64,000 nt of DNA from Desulfocurvus sp. (GTDB taxonomy: Bacteria; Desulfobacterota; Desulfovibrionia; Desulfovibrionales; Desulfovibrionaceae), in the NCBI GenBank assembly GCA_020692325.1, contig JAIMKR010000010.1, positions 42,247-106,246 of the forward strand, read 5' to 3'. Position numbers and translations under genes: made by a program. Below, in pieces: positions 27,452 through 35,887 of the stretch (position 1 is the stretch's first letter; each line of letters begins with the position of its first letter). A model generated the notes under the pieces. The model did not search any database. It was not told where the DNA came from and saw only the letters and a program-made list of their open reading frames with translations.

Positions 27452-28894
27452 ATGGAAAAAAAGCAGCAGAAAAAACACGTTCCGGTTCCCAGCCGCAGCG
27501 CCAGCCCGGCCATGTACAGCCGCGTGTCCACCGTGCACATGGTCGGCATCGGCGGCGCGGGCATGAGCGGCATCGCTGAGGTGCTCCTCAACATGGGCTT
27601 CACGGTCACGGGATCGGACATGGCCGCCGGCAGCGCCGTGCACCGGCTCAAAAACCTCGGGGCCACTGTGTTCATCGGCCACGGGGCCGACAACGTGGGC
27701 AACGCCGACGTTGTGGTCAAATCCACCGCCATTCAGGACGACAATCCCGAGCTGGAGCGCGCCCGCGAAATGAGCATCCCCATCATTCCCCGCGCGGAAA
27801 TGCTGGCCGAGCTCATGCGCATGCGCACGGGCATCGCCGTGGCCGGAACCCACGGCAAGACCACCACCACCTCGCTGCTCGCCACCATTTTCACCGAGGC
27901 GGGACTCGACCCCACTGTCATCATCGGCGGGCGGCTGAACACCTTCGGCAGCAACGCGCGCCTGGGCGAGGGCGAATTCCTCATCGCCGAGGCCGACGAG
28001 AGCGACGGCTCGTTCCTTTGCCTCTCGCCCATCATGACCGTGGTGACCAACGTGGACCGCGACCACCTGGACCACTATCACGACATGGCCGGCATCGAGC
28101 GCGCCTTCACCGATTTTCTGAACCACATCCCCTTCTACGGGATCAACGTGGTCTGCGGCGACGATCCCGGCGTGCAGCGTTTGCTGCCGGTGATCAAACG
28201 GCCCTACCTCACCTACGGCCTGGGCGAGAAGAACCGCCTGCGCGGCCACATCATCACCTCCAGCCTGCGCAGCATCTTCGACGTGACCCTGGATGGCGAG
28301 CCCTTTGGTCAAGTGACCCTGGCGCATCCCGGCAAGCACAACGTGCTCAACTCGCTGGGGGCCATCGGCGTGGCGTTGCAGGCCGGCCTGCCAAAGGACG
28401 CCATTCTGCGGGGGCTGGCCAATTTCGGCGGCGTGGGCCGACGCTTCGAGAAAAAGGGCGAGCGCAACGGCGTGCTCGTGGTGGACGACTATGGGCACCA
28501 TCCGGCCGAGATCCGCGCCACGCTGGACACCGCCCGCGCCTGCTTCCCCGACAGACGGCTGGTGGTGGCGTTTCAGCCCCACCGCTTCTCGCGCACACAG
28601 GCGCTGTTCGGCGATTTCTGCCACGTGTTCGCCACCGTGGACCTGCTGCTGCTCACGGAGATCTACCCCGCCAGCGAGTCGCCCATCCCCGGCGTCAATG
28701 GCATGAGTCTGGCGCAGGGCATCAAGCAGGTGAGCAAGACCAAGGTGCGTTTCTACCCGGACTTCGACAGCATGAGCCGCCAGCTCAACGACATTCTGAA
28801 GCCCGGCGACCTGCTGCTGACCCTCGGGGCGGGCAGCATCTGGAAGGTCGGCGAGCAGTGGCTGAACGAAACCGACGGCGACGCGGGGAAATAG
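27452..28894 (+). CDS. murC: UDP-MurNAc:L-alanine ligase
   Basis: This 480-residue enzyme catalyses the first amino-acid addition to UDP-MurNAc. [16 protein letters not shown], the ATP loop [12 protein letters not shown], the EADESDGSF segment and [10 protein letters not shown] are standard. The ATG at 27452 is preferred because AAAGGA lies 7 bases upstream; an in-frame ATG 18 bases earlier lacks this. A lysine- and glutamine-rich stretch of about 20 residues precedes the Rossmann core. Confidence 0.97.
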   Translation: MEKKQQKKHVPVPSRSASPAMYSRVSTVHMVGIGGAGMSGIAEVLLNMGFTVTGSDMAAGSAVHRLKNLGATVFIGHGADNVGNADVVVKSTAIQDDNPELERAREMSIPIIPRAEMLAELMRMRTGIAVAGTHGKTTTTSLLATIFTEAGLDPTVIIGGRLNTFGSNARLGEGEFLIAEADESDGSFLCLSPIMTVVTNVDRDHLDHYHDMAGIERAFTDFLNHIPFYGINVVCGDDPGVQRLLPVIKRPYLTYGLGEKNRLRGHIITSSLRSIFDVTLDGEPFGQVTLAHPGKHNVLNSLGAIGVALQAGLPKDAILRGLANFGGVGRRFEKKGERNGVLVVDDYGHHPAEIRATLDTARACFPDRRLVVAFQPHRFSRTQALFGDFCHVFATVDLLLLTEIYPASESPIPGVNGMSLAQGIKQVSKTKVRFYPDFDSMSRQLNDILKPGDLLLTLGAGSIWKVGEQWLNETDGDAGK

Positions 28895-28904
28895 GAACGC
28901 AGGC

Positions 28905-29786
28905 ATGACGTTGACACTGGTTCGAAACCCGCGCCTCAGCGCGCGCACCACGCTCGGCCTGGGCGGCCCCGCCCTGGCCGAGGCCATCGTGCGCGACGAG
29001 GCCGGACTGGACCAGCTGGCGCGCGAGCTGCCCGGACTGGGCGGCCGGCCCATGGCCATCGGCGCGGGCAGCAACCTGCTTGCGGCCGACGGTCCCCATG
29101 AGCTGACCCTGGTGCGCGCCGCGGGCGAGGACGAACCGCAGTTGGAAAGCCACGCCGAAGAGGTGCTGGTGCGCGTGGGGGCCGGCATGGGCCTGCCGCG
29201 CCTGCTCGGAATATGCCAACGCATGGGCCTCGCCGGATTGGAGGGGCTCACCGGCATCCCCGGCAGCGTGGGCGGCGCGGTGGCCATGAACGCCGGGTCC
29301 TACGGCGTGTGCGCGGCGGACGCGCTGACCCGCGTGCGCCTGTGGACGCCGAAGCGCGGACTTTTCTGGCGGTCGGCCCAGGCGTGCGCCTTCGACTACC
29401 GGCGTTTCGACGCCGGGCTCGACGCGGAATTCCTACTGGTGTGGGCGGCCGAATTCCGGCTGACGCAGGATGATCCGGCCGACGTGCGCGCGCGCATGGC
29501 CGGGGTCTATGCGAAGAAGAAGGCCACCCAGCCGGTGACTGCGAAAAGCGCCGGCTGCGTGTTCAAGAATCCGGAGGGCAAGAGCGCCGGCCGGCTGCTG
29601 GACGAGGCGGGGATGCGCGGCAAACGGCTGGGCGGCATGTTTTTTTCGGACATGCACGCGAATTTTCTGGTGAACCTTGGCGAAGGCACGGCCGCGCAGG
29701 CCCTGGAGCTGATGGACTTTGGCAAAAACGCCGTGCGCGCGCGCTTCGGCGTGACGTTGCAAAACGAAGTGGTGGTGCTCGAATGA
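28905..29786 (+). CDS. murB: UDP-N-acetylenolpyruvoylglucosamine reductase
   Basis: This 293-residue FAD enzyme reduces UDP-GlcNAc-enolpyruvate to UDP-MurNAc. The FAD segment AIGAGSNLL, the GIPGSVGGAVAMNAGSYG stretch, SAGCVFKNPEG with its catalytic serine position, and the C-terminal MHANFLVN are present. It is of the short MurB type. Its ATG overlap with ftsQ (ATGA at 29783) couples the two genes. There is no ddl between murB and ftsQ. Confidence 0.96.
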   Translation: MTLTLVRNPRLSARTTLGLGGPALAEAIVRDEAGLDQLARELPGLGGRPMAIGAGSNLLAADGPHELTLVRAAGEDEPQLESHAEEVLVRVGAGMGLPRLLGICQRMGLAGLEGLTGIPGSVGGAVAMNAGSYGVCAADALTRVRLWTPKRGLFWRSAQACAFDYRRFDAGLDAEFLLVWAAEFRLTQDDPADVRARMAGVYAKKKATQPVTAKSAGCVFKNPEGKSAGRLLDEAGMRGKRLGGMFFSDMHANFLVNLGEGTAAQALELMDFGKNAVRARFGVTLQNEVVVLE

Positions 29787-30637
29787 TCCGTCCGGGCGGA
29801 ATACAACGCAGAACGCAGTCGGCCCGCAAGGCCACGGCCTCGGTGCGGCTCAACAGGCCGCGCAGGGAACCGCGGATTCCGCTGCCGCTCAACCCGGGCG
29901 GCGCGGTGAAGGGCTTCATGCTCTTTCTCATCTTCGTGCTGGTGCTGGGGCTTTTCGGCACGGGGCTCATCTACTCGTACAGGGTGGCCACCACCACCTC
30001 CGTTCTGGGGCTCACGGAGATCAACATCGCCGGCAACCAGCGCCTGGCCTACGGGCAGGTGCTGGAGATCGCCGGCCTTCGCCTGGGGCAGAACAGCCTG
30101 GGCGTCAACGTGAGCCGCGTGGAGGCCGCCCTGTCCCAGAATCCCTGGGTGGAGTTCGTCACCGTGCGCCGCGAGCTGCCGGACAAACTGTTCATCAACA
30201 TCACGGAGCGGCAGCCCTCCTTCTGGGTGCGGCAGGACGGACAGCTCTTCTTCGCCGACGCCAAGGGCGACATCATCACCCAGCTTTCACCGGGCGATTC
30301 GGCCTCGCTGCCGCTACTCGACGTGGCCCCGGAGCTGGGCGACCAGCAGGACAACATCCAGGCCATGGTGGAACGTATGAACAAACAGGAAATGCCCTTC
30401 GCCCTGGGGCAGATCGCCTGGATTCGCATTTCGGAATCCGGCCAGATCGAGATGTACCTCGACGCGTTGCGCCTGCGGGTGCGCGCGGAGCTCTCGGACT
30501 GGCAGAACGAATTCAACCGGATCGAAACGGTATGGCGCGACCTGAAATTGCGCGGTGAAACCGGCCAGGCGGCCGGCATCGTGGCCAGCGACGGAAAGGT
30601 CTGGGTCGAGTTGAGGCAGAAGCCCGCGGCTTCCTGA
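29783..30637 (+). CDS. ftsQ: Cell division protein FtsQ
   Basis: A 284-residue bitopic protein. A basic cytoplasmic tail of about 45 residues, a membrane helix (about 46-68) and a POTRA domain (SVLGLTEINIAGNQRL, then LGVNVSRVEAALSQNPWVEF) are followed by the FtsQ C-terminal domain. It links FtsB-FtsL to the Z-ring complex. The ATG overlaps the murB stop, and ftsA begins 56 bases downstream with its own SD. Confidence 0.94.
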   Translation: MIRPGGIQRRTQSARKATASVRLNRPRREPRIPLPLNPGGAVKGFMLFLIFVLVLGLFGTGLIYSYRVATTTSVLGLTEINIAGNQRLAYGQVLEIAGLRLGQNSLGVNVSRVEAALSQNPWVEFVTVRRELPDKLFINITERQPSFWVRQDGQLFFADAKGDIITQLSPGDSASLPLLDVAPELGDQQDNIQAMVERMNKQEMPFALGQIAWIRISESGQIEMYLDALRLRVRAELSDWQNEFNRIETVWRDLKLRGETGQAAGIVASDGKVWVELRQKPAAS

Positions 30638-30693
30638 CGGGGAAGAGACGGACGCGGCGGGTGATTTCGGCGAGTTAACCAAGGGAGGAATTC

Positions 30694-31944
30694 ATGGCCA
30701 AGAGCAGCGACATCATCGTCGGCCTGGACATCGGCACCACCAAGATCTGCGCGGTGGTGGGCGAGGTCAAGGACGACGGTATGGTGGACATCATCGGCAT
30801 CGGCACCAGCCCCTCGACGGGACTGCGCCGGGGTGTGGTGGTCAACATCGAGCAGACGGTGCAGTCCATCAAGAAGGCCTTGGAGGAGGCCGAACTGATG
30901 GCCGGGTGCGAAATCCGCTCGGTGTACGCCGGCATCGCCGGCAGCCACATCAAAGGCTTCAACAGCCACGGTGTCATCGCCGTCAAGGGCGGCGAGGTGA
31001 CCCAGAAAGACGTGGACCGCGTCATCGAGGCTGCCAAGGCCGTGGCGATCCCGCTGGACCGCGAGGTCATCCACACCCTGCCGCAGGAGTTCATCGTCGA
31101 CGACCAGCGCGGCATCGCCGATCCGCTCGGCATGGCCGGCGTGCGCCTGGAAGTGAAGGTGCACATCGTCACCGGCGCTGTCACCAGCGCTCAGAACATC
31201 GTGCGCTCGTGCCACCGCTCGGGTCTCGACGTGGCCGACATCGTGCTCGAATCGCTGGCCTCCAGCAAGTCCGTGCTCTCCGACGAGGAGCGCGAAATCG
31301 GCGTGTGCCTCGTCGACCTCGGCGGCGGCACCACGGACATCGCCATATTTTCCAAGGACAGCATCAAGCACACCGCTGTGCTGGCCCTTGGCGGCAACAA
31401 CCTCACCAACGACATCGCCTTCGGCCTGCGCACGCCCATGACCAGCGCCGAAAAGATCAAGATCGACCACGGCTGCGCCCTGGCCGACATGGTGAAGGTC
31501 GATGAGACCATCGACGTGCCCAGCGTGGGCGGCCGCGACAGCCGCGCCATGAGCAAACGCGTGCTCGCCGAGATCTGCGAGCCCAGATGCGAGGAAATCC
31601 TCGCGCTCGTGGATCAGGAGCTCATCAAGAGCGGGTACAAGAGCCAGATCGCGGCCGGCGTGGTTCTCACCGGCGGCACCTCGCTCATCAGCGGGATGCA
31701 GGATCTGGCCGAACAGGTTTTCGATCTGCCCGTGCGCATCGGCTACCCCGAGTACGTGGGTGGCCTGTACGACATGGTCAACAATCCCAAATACGCCACG
31801 GCCGTGGGCCTGCTGCTCTACGGAGCGGAAAAGCAAATGACCCAGCCCGGCCAGGGCGGCGGCGGAGACTTCCGCATCCGAGAGGACAACGTCTTCAACC
31901 GGATTCTCGGCCGCATGAAGAAATGGTTCGTCGACATCGCCTGA
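30694..31944 (+). CDS. ftsA: Cell division protein FtsA
   Basis: A 416-residue actin-like ATPase that tethers FtsZ to the membrane. The N-terminal IVGLDIGTTKICAVVGE is the phosphate 1 motif, LVDLGGGTTDIAIF phosphate 2 and VLTGGTSLISGM the adenosine motif. The last residues (FNRILGRMKKWFVDIA) form the expected amphipathic membrane-targeting helix. GGGAGGAA precedes the ATG. Confidence 0.97.
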   Translation: MAKSSDIIVGLDIGTTKICAVVGEVKDDGMVDIIGIGTSPSTGLRRGVVVNIEQTVQSIKKALEEAELMAGCEIRSVYAGIAGSHIKGFNSHGVIAVKGGEVTQKDVDRVIEAAKAVAIPLDREVIHTLPQEFIVDDQRGIADPLGMAGVRLEVKVHIVTGAVTSAQNIVRSCHRSGLDVADIVLESLASSKSVLSDEEREIGVCLVDLGGGTTDIAIFSKDSIKHTAVLALGGNNLTNDIAFGLRTPMTSAEKIKIDHGCALADMVKVDETIDVPSVGGRDSRAMSKRVLAEICEPRCEEILALVDQELIKSGYKSQIAAGVVLTGGTSLISGMQDLAEQVFDLPVRIGYPEYVGGLYDMVNNPKYATAVGLLLYGAEKQMTQPGQGGGGDFRIREDNVFNRILGRMKKWFVDIA

Positions 31945-32008
31945 CAGGCGTTTCGATCAAGGGGAAGATCTCAGCACTTTCAGCCAACGCTACGGGAGGA
32001 GGAAACCC

Positions 32009-33253
32009 ATGGCACATTTCGAACTTGAGAATGATATGAGCGCGAAAATCAAAGTCATCGGCTGCGGAGGCGGCGGCGGAAACGCCATCAACAACATGAT
32101 CCAGTCGCGCCTGTCCGGCGTGAGCTTCATCGCCGCGAACACCGACGCCCAGGACATTGAGAAATCGCTCGCCGACCACACCATCCAGTTGGGAGCCAAA
32201 CTCACCAAGGGGCTGGGCGCGGGCGCCAACCCGGAGGTGGGCCGCAACGCCGCCCTGGAAAGCATCGACCAGATCCGCGAGCTGCTGCAGGGCACCGACA
32301 TGGTCTTCATCACCGCCGGCATGGGCGGCGGCACGGGCACCGGCGCCGCGCCGGTCATCGCCCAGGCCGCCAAGGAGTCCGGCGCGCTCACCGTGGCCGT
32401 GGTGACCAAACCCTTCTACTTCGAGGGCCGCCGCCGCATGCAGCAGGCCGAAAAGGGTATCGACGAGATGAGCCAGGTCGTGGACTCCATCATCACCATT
32501 CCCAACGACCGCCTGTTGCAGATGGCCGCCAAGAAGGCCGGCTTCGGCATCATGCTGAAAAAGGCCGACGAGGTCCTCTACTTCGCGGTCAAGGGCATCT
32601 CCGACCTCATCACCGTCCACGGCCTGATCAACCTCGACTTCGCGGACGTGAAGGCCATCATGACCAATTCCGGTCTGGCCCTCATGGGCACGGGCATCGC
32701 CAGCGGCGAGAACCGCGCCCGCGAGGCCGCGCTCAAGGCCATCACCAGCCCGCTGCTGGAGGACGTCTCCATCGCCGGCGCGCGCGGCGTGCTGTTCAAC
32801 ATCACCGCCAGCGAGGACCTGAGCACCGACGAGATCCAGGAGGTCTCCGACCTCATCAGCAAGGAGGCCCACGAGGACGCCAACATCGTCTTCGGCGTCG
32901 TGGCCGACGAGAACGCCGGCGAGGAGCTGTGCGTCACCGTCATCGCCACCAGCATCGACGAACGCGAGGCCCAGCAGCCCAAACAGGACAAGGACGCCTC
33001 CAAGCCCATCCTGAACCCCGTGCCGGCCACCCCGCGCGCCAACACGCGCCGCAGCACCATCTCCAGCGTCATCGCCAGCAGCAACCGCGACCTGCCCGCC
33101 TTCGTGCGCTTCGGCGCCAAGAACGGCGAGGAGCAGCGGCAGCCGCATCCCGGTCTGCGGGCCGCCATGGGCGGCGCTCCCGGCGAAGAGGAGTTCCTGT
33201 TCGAGGACGACACGCTGGATACGCCCGCGTTCATCCGCCGCAACGCGGATTAG
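32009..33253 (+). CDS. ftsZ: Cell division GTPase FtsZ
   Basis: A 414-residue tubulin homologue that forms the Z ring. The GTP signature GGGTGTG is at residues 106-112, with a glycine-rich N-terminus (VIGCGGGGGNAINNM). A disordered linker (about 325-400) ends in the conserved tail peptide LDTPAFIRR that binds FtsA and other partners. GGGAGGAGG upstream gives a strong SD. The radical SAM gene follows after only 7 bases. Confidence 0.98.
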   Translation: MAHFELENDMSAKIKVIGCGGGGGNAINNMIQSRLSGVSFIAANTDAQDIEKSLADHTIQLGAKLTKGLGAGANPEVGRNAALESIDQIRELLQGTDMVFITAGMGGGTGTGAAPVIAQAAKESGALTVAVVTKPFYFEGRRRMQQAEKGIDEMSQVVDSIITIPNDRLLQMAAKKAGFGIMLKKADEVLYFAVKGISDLITVHGLINLDFADVKAIMTNSGLALMGTGIASGENRAREAALKAITSPLLEDVSIAGARGVLFNITASEDLSTDEIQEVSDLISKEAHEDANIVFGVVADENAGEELCVTVIATSIDEREAQQPKQDKDASKPILNPVPATPRANTRRSTISSVIASSNRDLPAFVRFGAKNGEEQRQPHPGLRAAMGGAPGEEEFLFEDDTLDTPAFIRRNAD

Positions 33254-33260
33254 GACAGGC

Positions 33261-34982
33261 ATGCGACGTCCTTCCGGGGCGAAGCGCGGGCGCCGGCCTG
33301 AATGCTCGCGCGGCCCCCGGCCATGCGTGGCCCCGCCTCAGGCGCCGGATCTCGGCGGCCGTCTTCCCGCGGCCCTGCTGATTCCCGGTGACGAAGGCAT
33401 GGGACTCTCAGCGCTGGGATGGCAGGTGGTGCACCGCCTGCTTTCCAGTGAACCACAAATGGCCGTGGAGCGCTTCTTCCTCGGCAAGGGCTTCGACGCG
33501 CCCGTTTCGGCGGACTCCGGCAGGGACCTCAAGCTCTTCCCCTTGATGGCGGTGAGCGTCAGCTTTGAGGAGGACTTCCTCCCCCTCCTCAGGGCGCTCA
33601 CCGCGGCGGGCGTTCCGTCCGAAAGGACGGAACGCCCGGCTTACCCGCTGGTGCTCGTTGGCGGGCCCATCGCCTTCATCAACCCCGCGCCCCTGGCCCG
33701 CCTCGCCGACGCCTTCTGGGTCGGCGAGGCGGAGGTCGGGTTCGTGGACTTCTGCCTGGCCCTCAAGCGCGCCGTGTTCGCGGGCGTGCCCAAGGCCGAA
33801 TTTCTCGATTCCGTCAAGGACATGCCCGGGCTCTACATGCCGGGACTTTCAAAAACGCCCGTGCGCCGCGTGGCCGCCATGGCCCACCCAACGCCGCTGC
33901 TGGCCTGCCCGGCCGCATCGCTGTTCACCGGGCACGACTCCGCCGTGGCCGACGCCATGCTCCTGGAAATCAACCGGGGCTGTCCGCACGCCTGCCGCTT
34001 CTGCGCCGCCGGCTACGTGTACCGCCCGCCGCGCCACGCCCGCGTGGAGGACCTGCGCGCCCTGGTGGAGGCCGCCGCACCCAGAAAGGTGGGACTGGTG
34101 GGCACGGCCCTCACCGACTGGCCGGATTTGATGCCCTTTCTGCACTGGCTGGCGGCGCGCAAGACCAAGTTCTCCCTCTCGTCGATCAGGGCCGACGGCC
34201 TTACGGAAGAGCTGCTGACCTTTCTGCGCCAGTGCGGCATCCGCACCGTGACGCTGGCTCTGGAAGGCGCGAGCGAACGCCTGCGCCGCGCCGCCAACAA
34301 GAAACTCGACCCCGACGTGTTCCTGAGCGCCGTTGAGCGCTGCGCGAAACACGGCGTGAACCACCTGCGCGTCTATCTCATCATCGGCTGGCCGTGGGAG
34401 GGCCCGAAGGACTACGACGAACTCGCGACCTTCCTCGACGAGATCATGGCCGCGCGCGACCGTGGGCATGGCGCGAAAACGCGCGAGTTCATGCGCATCA
34501 CCCTCGGGGCCAGCTGTCTGGTGCCCAAGCCCTTCACGCCCATGCAGTGGGCCCCCATGATGTCCGAGGCGGACCTCGCCGCCGGGCAGAAACGTCTGGC
34601 CGAGATCGTCCGCCCCCTGCGCGGCGTGGCCCTCAGCGTGGACGCGCCCTTCCAGGCCAGGCTGCAGGGCGCGCTTTCCCGCGGTGGGGAGGAGGCCTTC
34701 GAGCTCGTGCGGCTGGCCGCCGAGCACGGCGGTTGGAAAAAGGCCATGCGTGGCTTCGAGGAACAGGCCGCGCGCATACTCGATCGCGAGCGCGGCCCGG
34801 ACGAGGTCTTCCCCTGGGAGGTCGTGGACATCGGCGTGCGGCGCGGGGTTCTGTGGCGCGAGTACGAACGCGCCGGCCGCGCCGTGCATAGTCCTGGCTG
34901 CCCGCCGGACGGCTGCGGAAAATGCGGCGCGTGCGGCATGACCGACTGGCTATCCAAGAGCGCCCTCCCCGTCCGCGACTGA
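33261..34982 (+). CDS. Radical SAM protein with B12-binding-like N-terminus
   Basis: A 573-residue protein. The radical SAM core carries the 4Fe-4S motif CxxxCxxC in RGCPHACRFCAAGY (about residues 240-253). The first 200 residues look like a degenerate cobalamin-binding Rossmann fold, and the C-terminus has a small cysteine cluster (CPPDGCGKCGACG). This arrangement recalls the large uncharacterised TIGR03960-like group; the substrate is unknown. It starts 7 bases after ftsZ with an AGGA SD, so it is probably co-transcribed with the division genes. A perfect 14-bp palindrome lies inside the gene at 33607-33638. Confidence 0.85.
   Translation: MRRPSGAKRGRRPECSRGPRPCVAPPQAPDLGGRLPAALLIPGDEGMGLSALGWQVVHRLLSSEPQMAVERFFLGKGFDAPVSADSGRDLKLFPLMAVSVSFEEDFLPLLRALTAAGVPSERTERPAYPLVLVGGPIAFINPAPLARLADAFWVGEAEVGFVDFCLALKRAVFAGVPKAEFLDSVKDMPGLYMPGLSKTPVRRVAAMAHPTPLLACPAASLFTGHDSAVADAMLLEINRGCPHACRFCAAGYVYRPPRHARVEDLRALVEAAAPRKVGLVGTALTDWPDLMPFLHWLAARKTKFSLSSIRADGLTEELLTFLRQCGIRTVTLALEGASERLRRAANKKLDPDVFLSAVERCAKHGVNHLRVYLIIGWPWEGPKDYDELATFLDEIMAARDRGHGAKTREFMRITLGASCLVPKPFTPMQWAPMMSEADLAAGQKRLAEIVRPLRGVALSVDAPFQARLQGALSRGGEEAFELVRLAAEHGGWKKAMRGFEEQAARILDRERGPDEVFPWEVVDIGVRRGVLWREYERAGRAVHSPGCPPDGCGKCGACGMTDWLSKSALPVRD
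33607..33638 (+). repeat. Perfect palindromic hairpin with GAAA loop inside the radical SAM gene
   Basis: CGGGCGTTCCGTCC (33607-33620), GAAA (33621-33624), GGACGGAACGCCCG (33625-33638): 14 matched pairs capped by a GNRA tetraloop, within coding sequence. There is no T run after it. It could be a small palindromic insertion or a pause or processing site. Confidence 0.8.
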
Positions 34983-34987
34983 CGACT

Positions 34988-35040
34988 TGTGCAGTGTTTT
35001 CACCTTCGCGTTTGTGCAGTGAAGTGCAGAACAATGCACA
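34988..35040 (+). promoter_or_regulatory. Candidate ZraR upstream activating sites
   Basis: TTGTGCAGTG occurs at 34988-34997 and again at 35013-35022. It is followed by an inverted repeat GTGCA-N6-TGCAC (35025-35040). The cluster lies about 50-105 bases upstream of the -24 element of the sigma-54 promoter, the usual distance for an enhancer. Binding by ZraR is inferred. Confidence 0.5.
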
Positions 35041-35090
35041 TCCTTTGTCTTCGTTCTCCCACAACCCCCTGATTTCACAGCCCGTCACGT

Positions 35091-35107
35091 TTGGCATGAC
35101 ACATGCT
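35091..35107 (+). promoter_or_regulatory. Sigma-54 (RpoN) promoter of zraP
   Basis: The sequence TTGGCATGACACATGCT has GG (35093-35094) and GC (35105-35106) separated by 10 bases, as required for a -24/-12 promoter. The divergence from consensus is TGGCAT for TGGCAC and ATGCT for TTGCT. The zraR product encoded downstream is a sigma-54 activator. Confidence 0.7.
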
Positions 35108-35179
35108 ATCAAGTGTTTCAATCAAAGCGGAGGGCGCGCCACCGCAATTGCCACACCACACGTTTCGGAGGAATCAACC

Positions 35180-35659
35180 ATGAAAAAGACCCTCATCACA
35201 CTGATCGCGGCGGCGGCCCTGCTCTCCCTCACCGCCATCGCCTTCGCCGCCCCCCACGGCGGCGGACATGGCTACGCAGCGAACGGCTACCACTTCACGG
35301 CCGAACAACGCACAGCCATCCAGAAAATCATCGAGGCGCACCAGGACAAGCTCTATGACCTGCGCGAAAAGATCTGGGCCAAGCAGGCCGAGCTGCAGGC
35401 GCTCACCACCTCCGGCAAGGCCGAGAAGAGCGACATCCAGAACCTCATCGGTGAAATATCCAAGCTGCGCGACTCCATGCACCAGGAGCGTCTGGCCATC
35501 CGCGCCGAGATCCAGAAGCAGACCGGCCTCAAGCCCTTCGGGCCCAACGGCTATCATCACGGCATGATGGGTCTGGGCTACGGCGACGGCAGCGGCTGCC
35601 CCGGCGGCGGTTTTGGACGCGGCTTCGGCGGCGCGTGCCCGGGCGGAGCCTGCAACTAG
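35180..35659 (+). CDS. zraP: Periplasmic zinc-resistance/stress protein ZraP (CpxP/Spy-like)
   Basis: A 159-residue exported protein. A signal peptide (1-23, ending AIAFA) and His/Gly-rich N-terminus (PHGGGHGYAANGYH) are followed by two long helices with FTAEQRTAIQKIIEAHQDKL and MHQERLAIRAEI. The Gly/Cys-rich tail has two cysteines. This matches the ZraP family of zinc-binding periplasmic chaperones. CGGAGGAA precedes the ATG. The neighbouring zraS-zraR pair and the sigma-54 promoter support a self-contained envelope-stress or zinc-response unit. Confidence 0.9.
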   Translation: MKKTLITLIAAAALLSLTAIAFAAPHGGGHGYAANGYHFTAEQRTAIQKIIEAHQDKLYDLREKIWAKQAELQALTTSGKAEKSDIQNLIGEISKLRDSMHQERLAIRAEIQKQTGLKPFGPNGYHHGMMGLGYGDGSGCPGGGFGRGFGGACPGGACN

Positions 35660-35724
35660 ACTGACCGACCCGTGACCGGCTAGGGACGGCCCATCCGTAC
35701 CCGGCCTGGCGATGGGAGCGATAC

Positions 35725-35762
35725 GGGGCGGCCCGCGCGGTGAGATTCCGCCGGACCGCCCC
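35725..35762 (+). terminator. Hairpin between zraP and zraS, possible attenuator
   Basis: GGGGCGG (35725-35731) pairs with CCGCCCC (35756-35762), with additional pairing possible inside. There is no U tract, so it is more likely a partial block or mRNA stabiliser that lets zraP exceed zraS-zraR than a full terminator. Confidence 0.4.
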
Positions 35763-35887
35763 GACGCATGCCGGACGCGGCCGATTGGAAACGCGGACCG
35801 GCGCGCACGGTTGACACGGACCGGATAACCGGCCAAGCAAGGGCGAAGGCCGCCGACGCACCGGCGGCCCAAGGCGAACCCCCCCGC

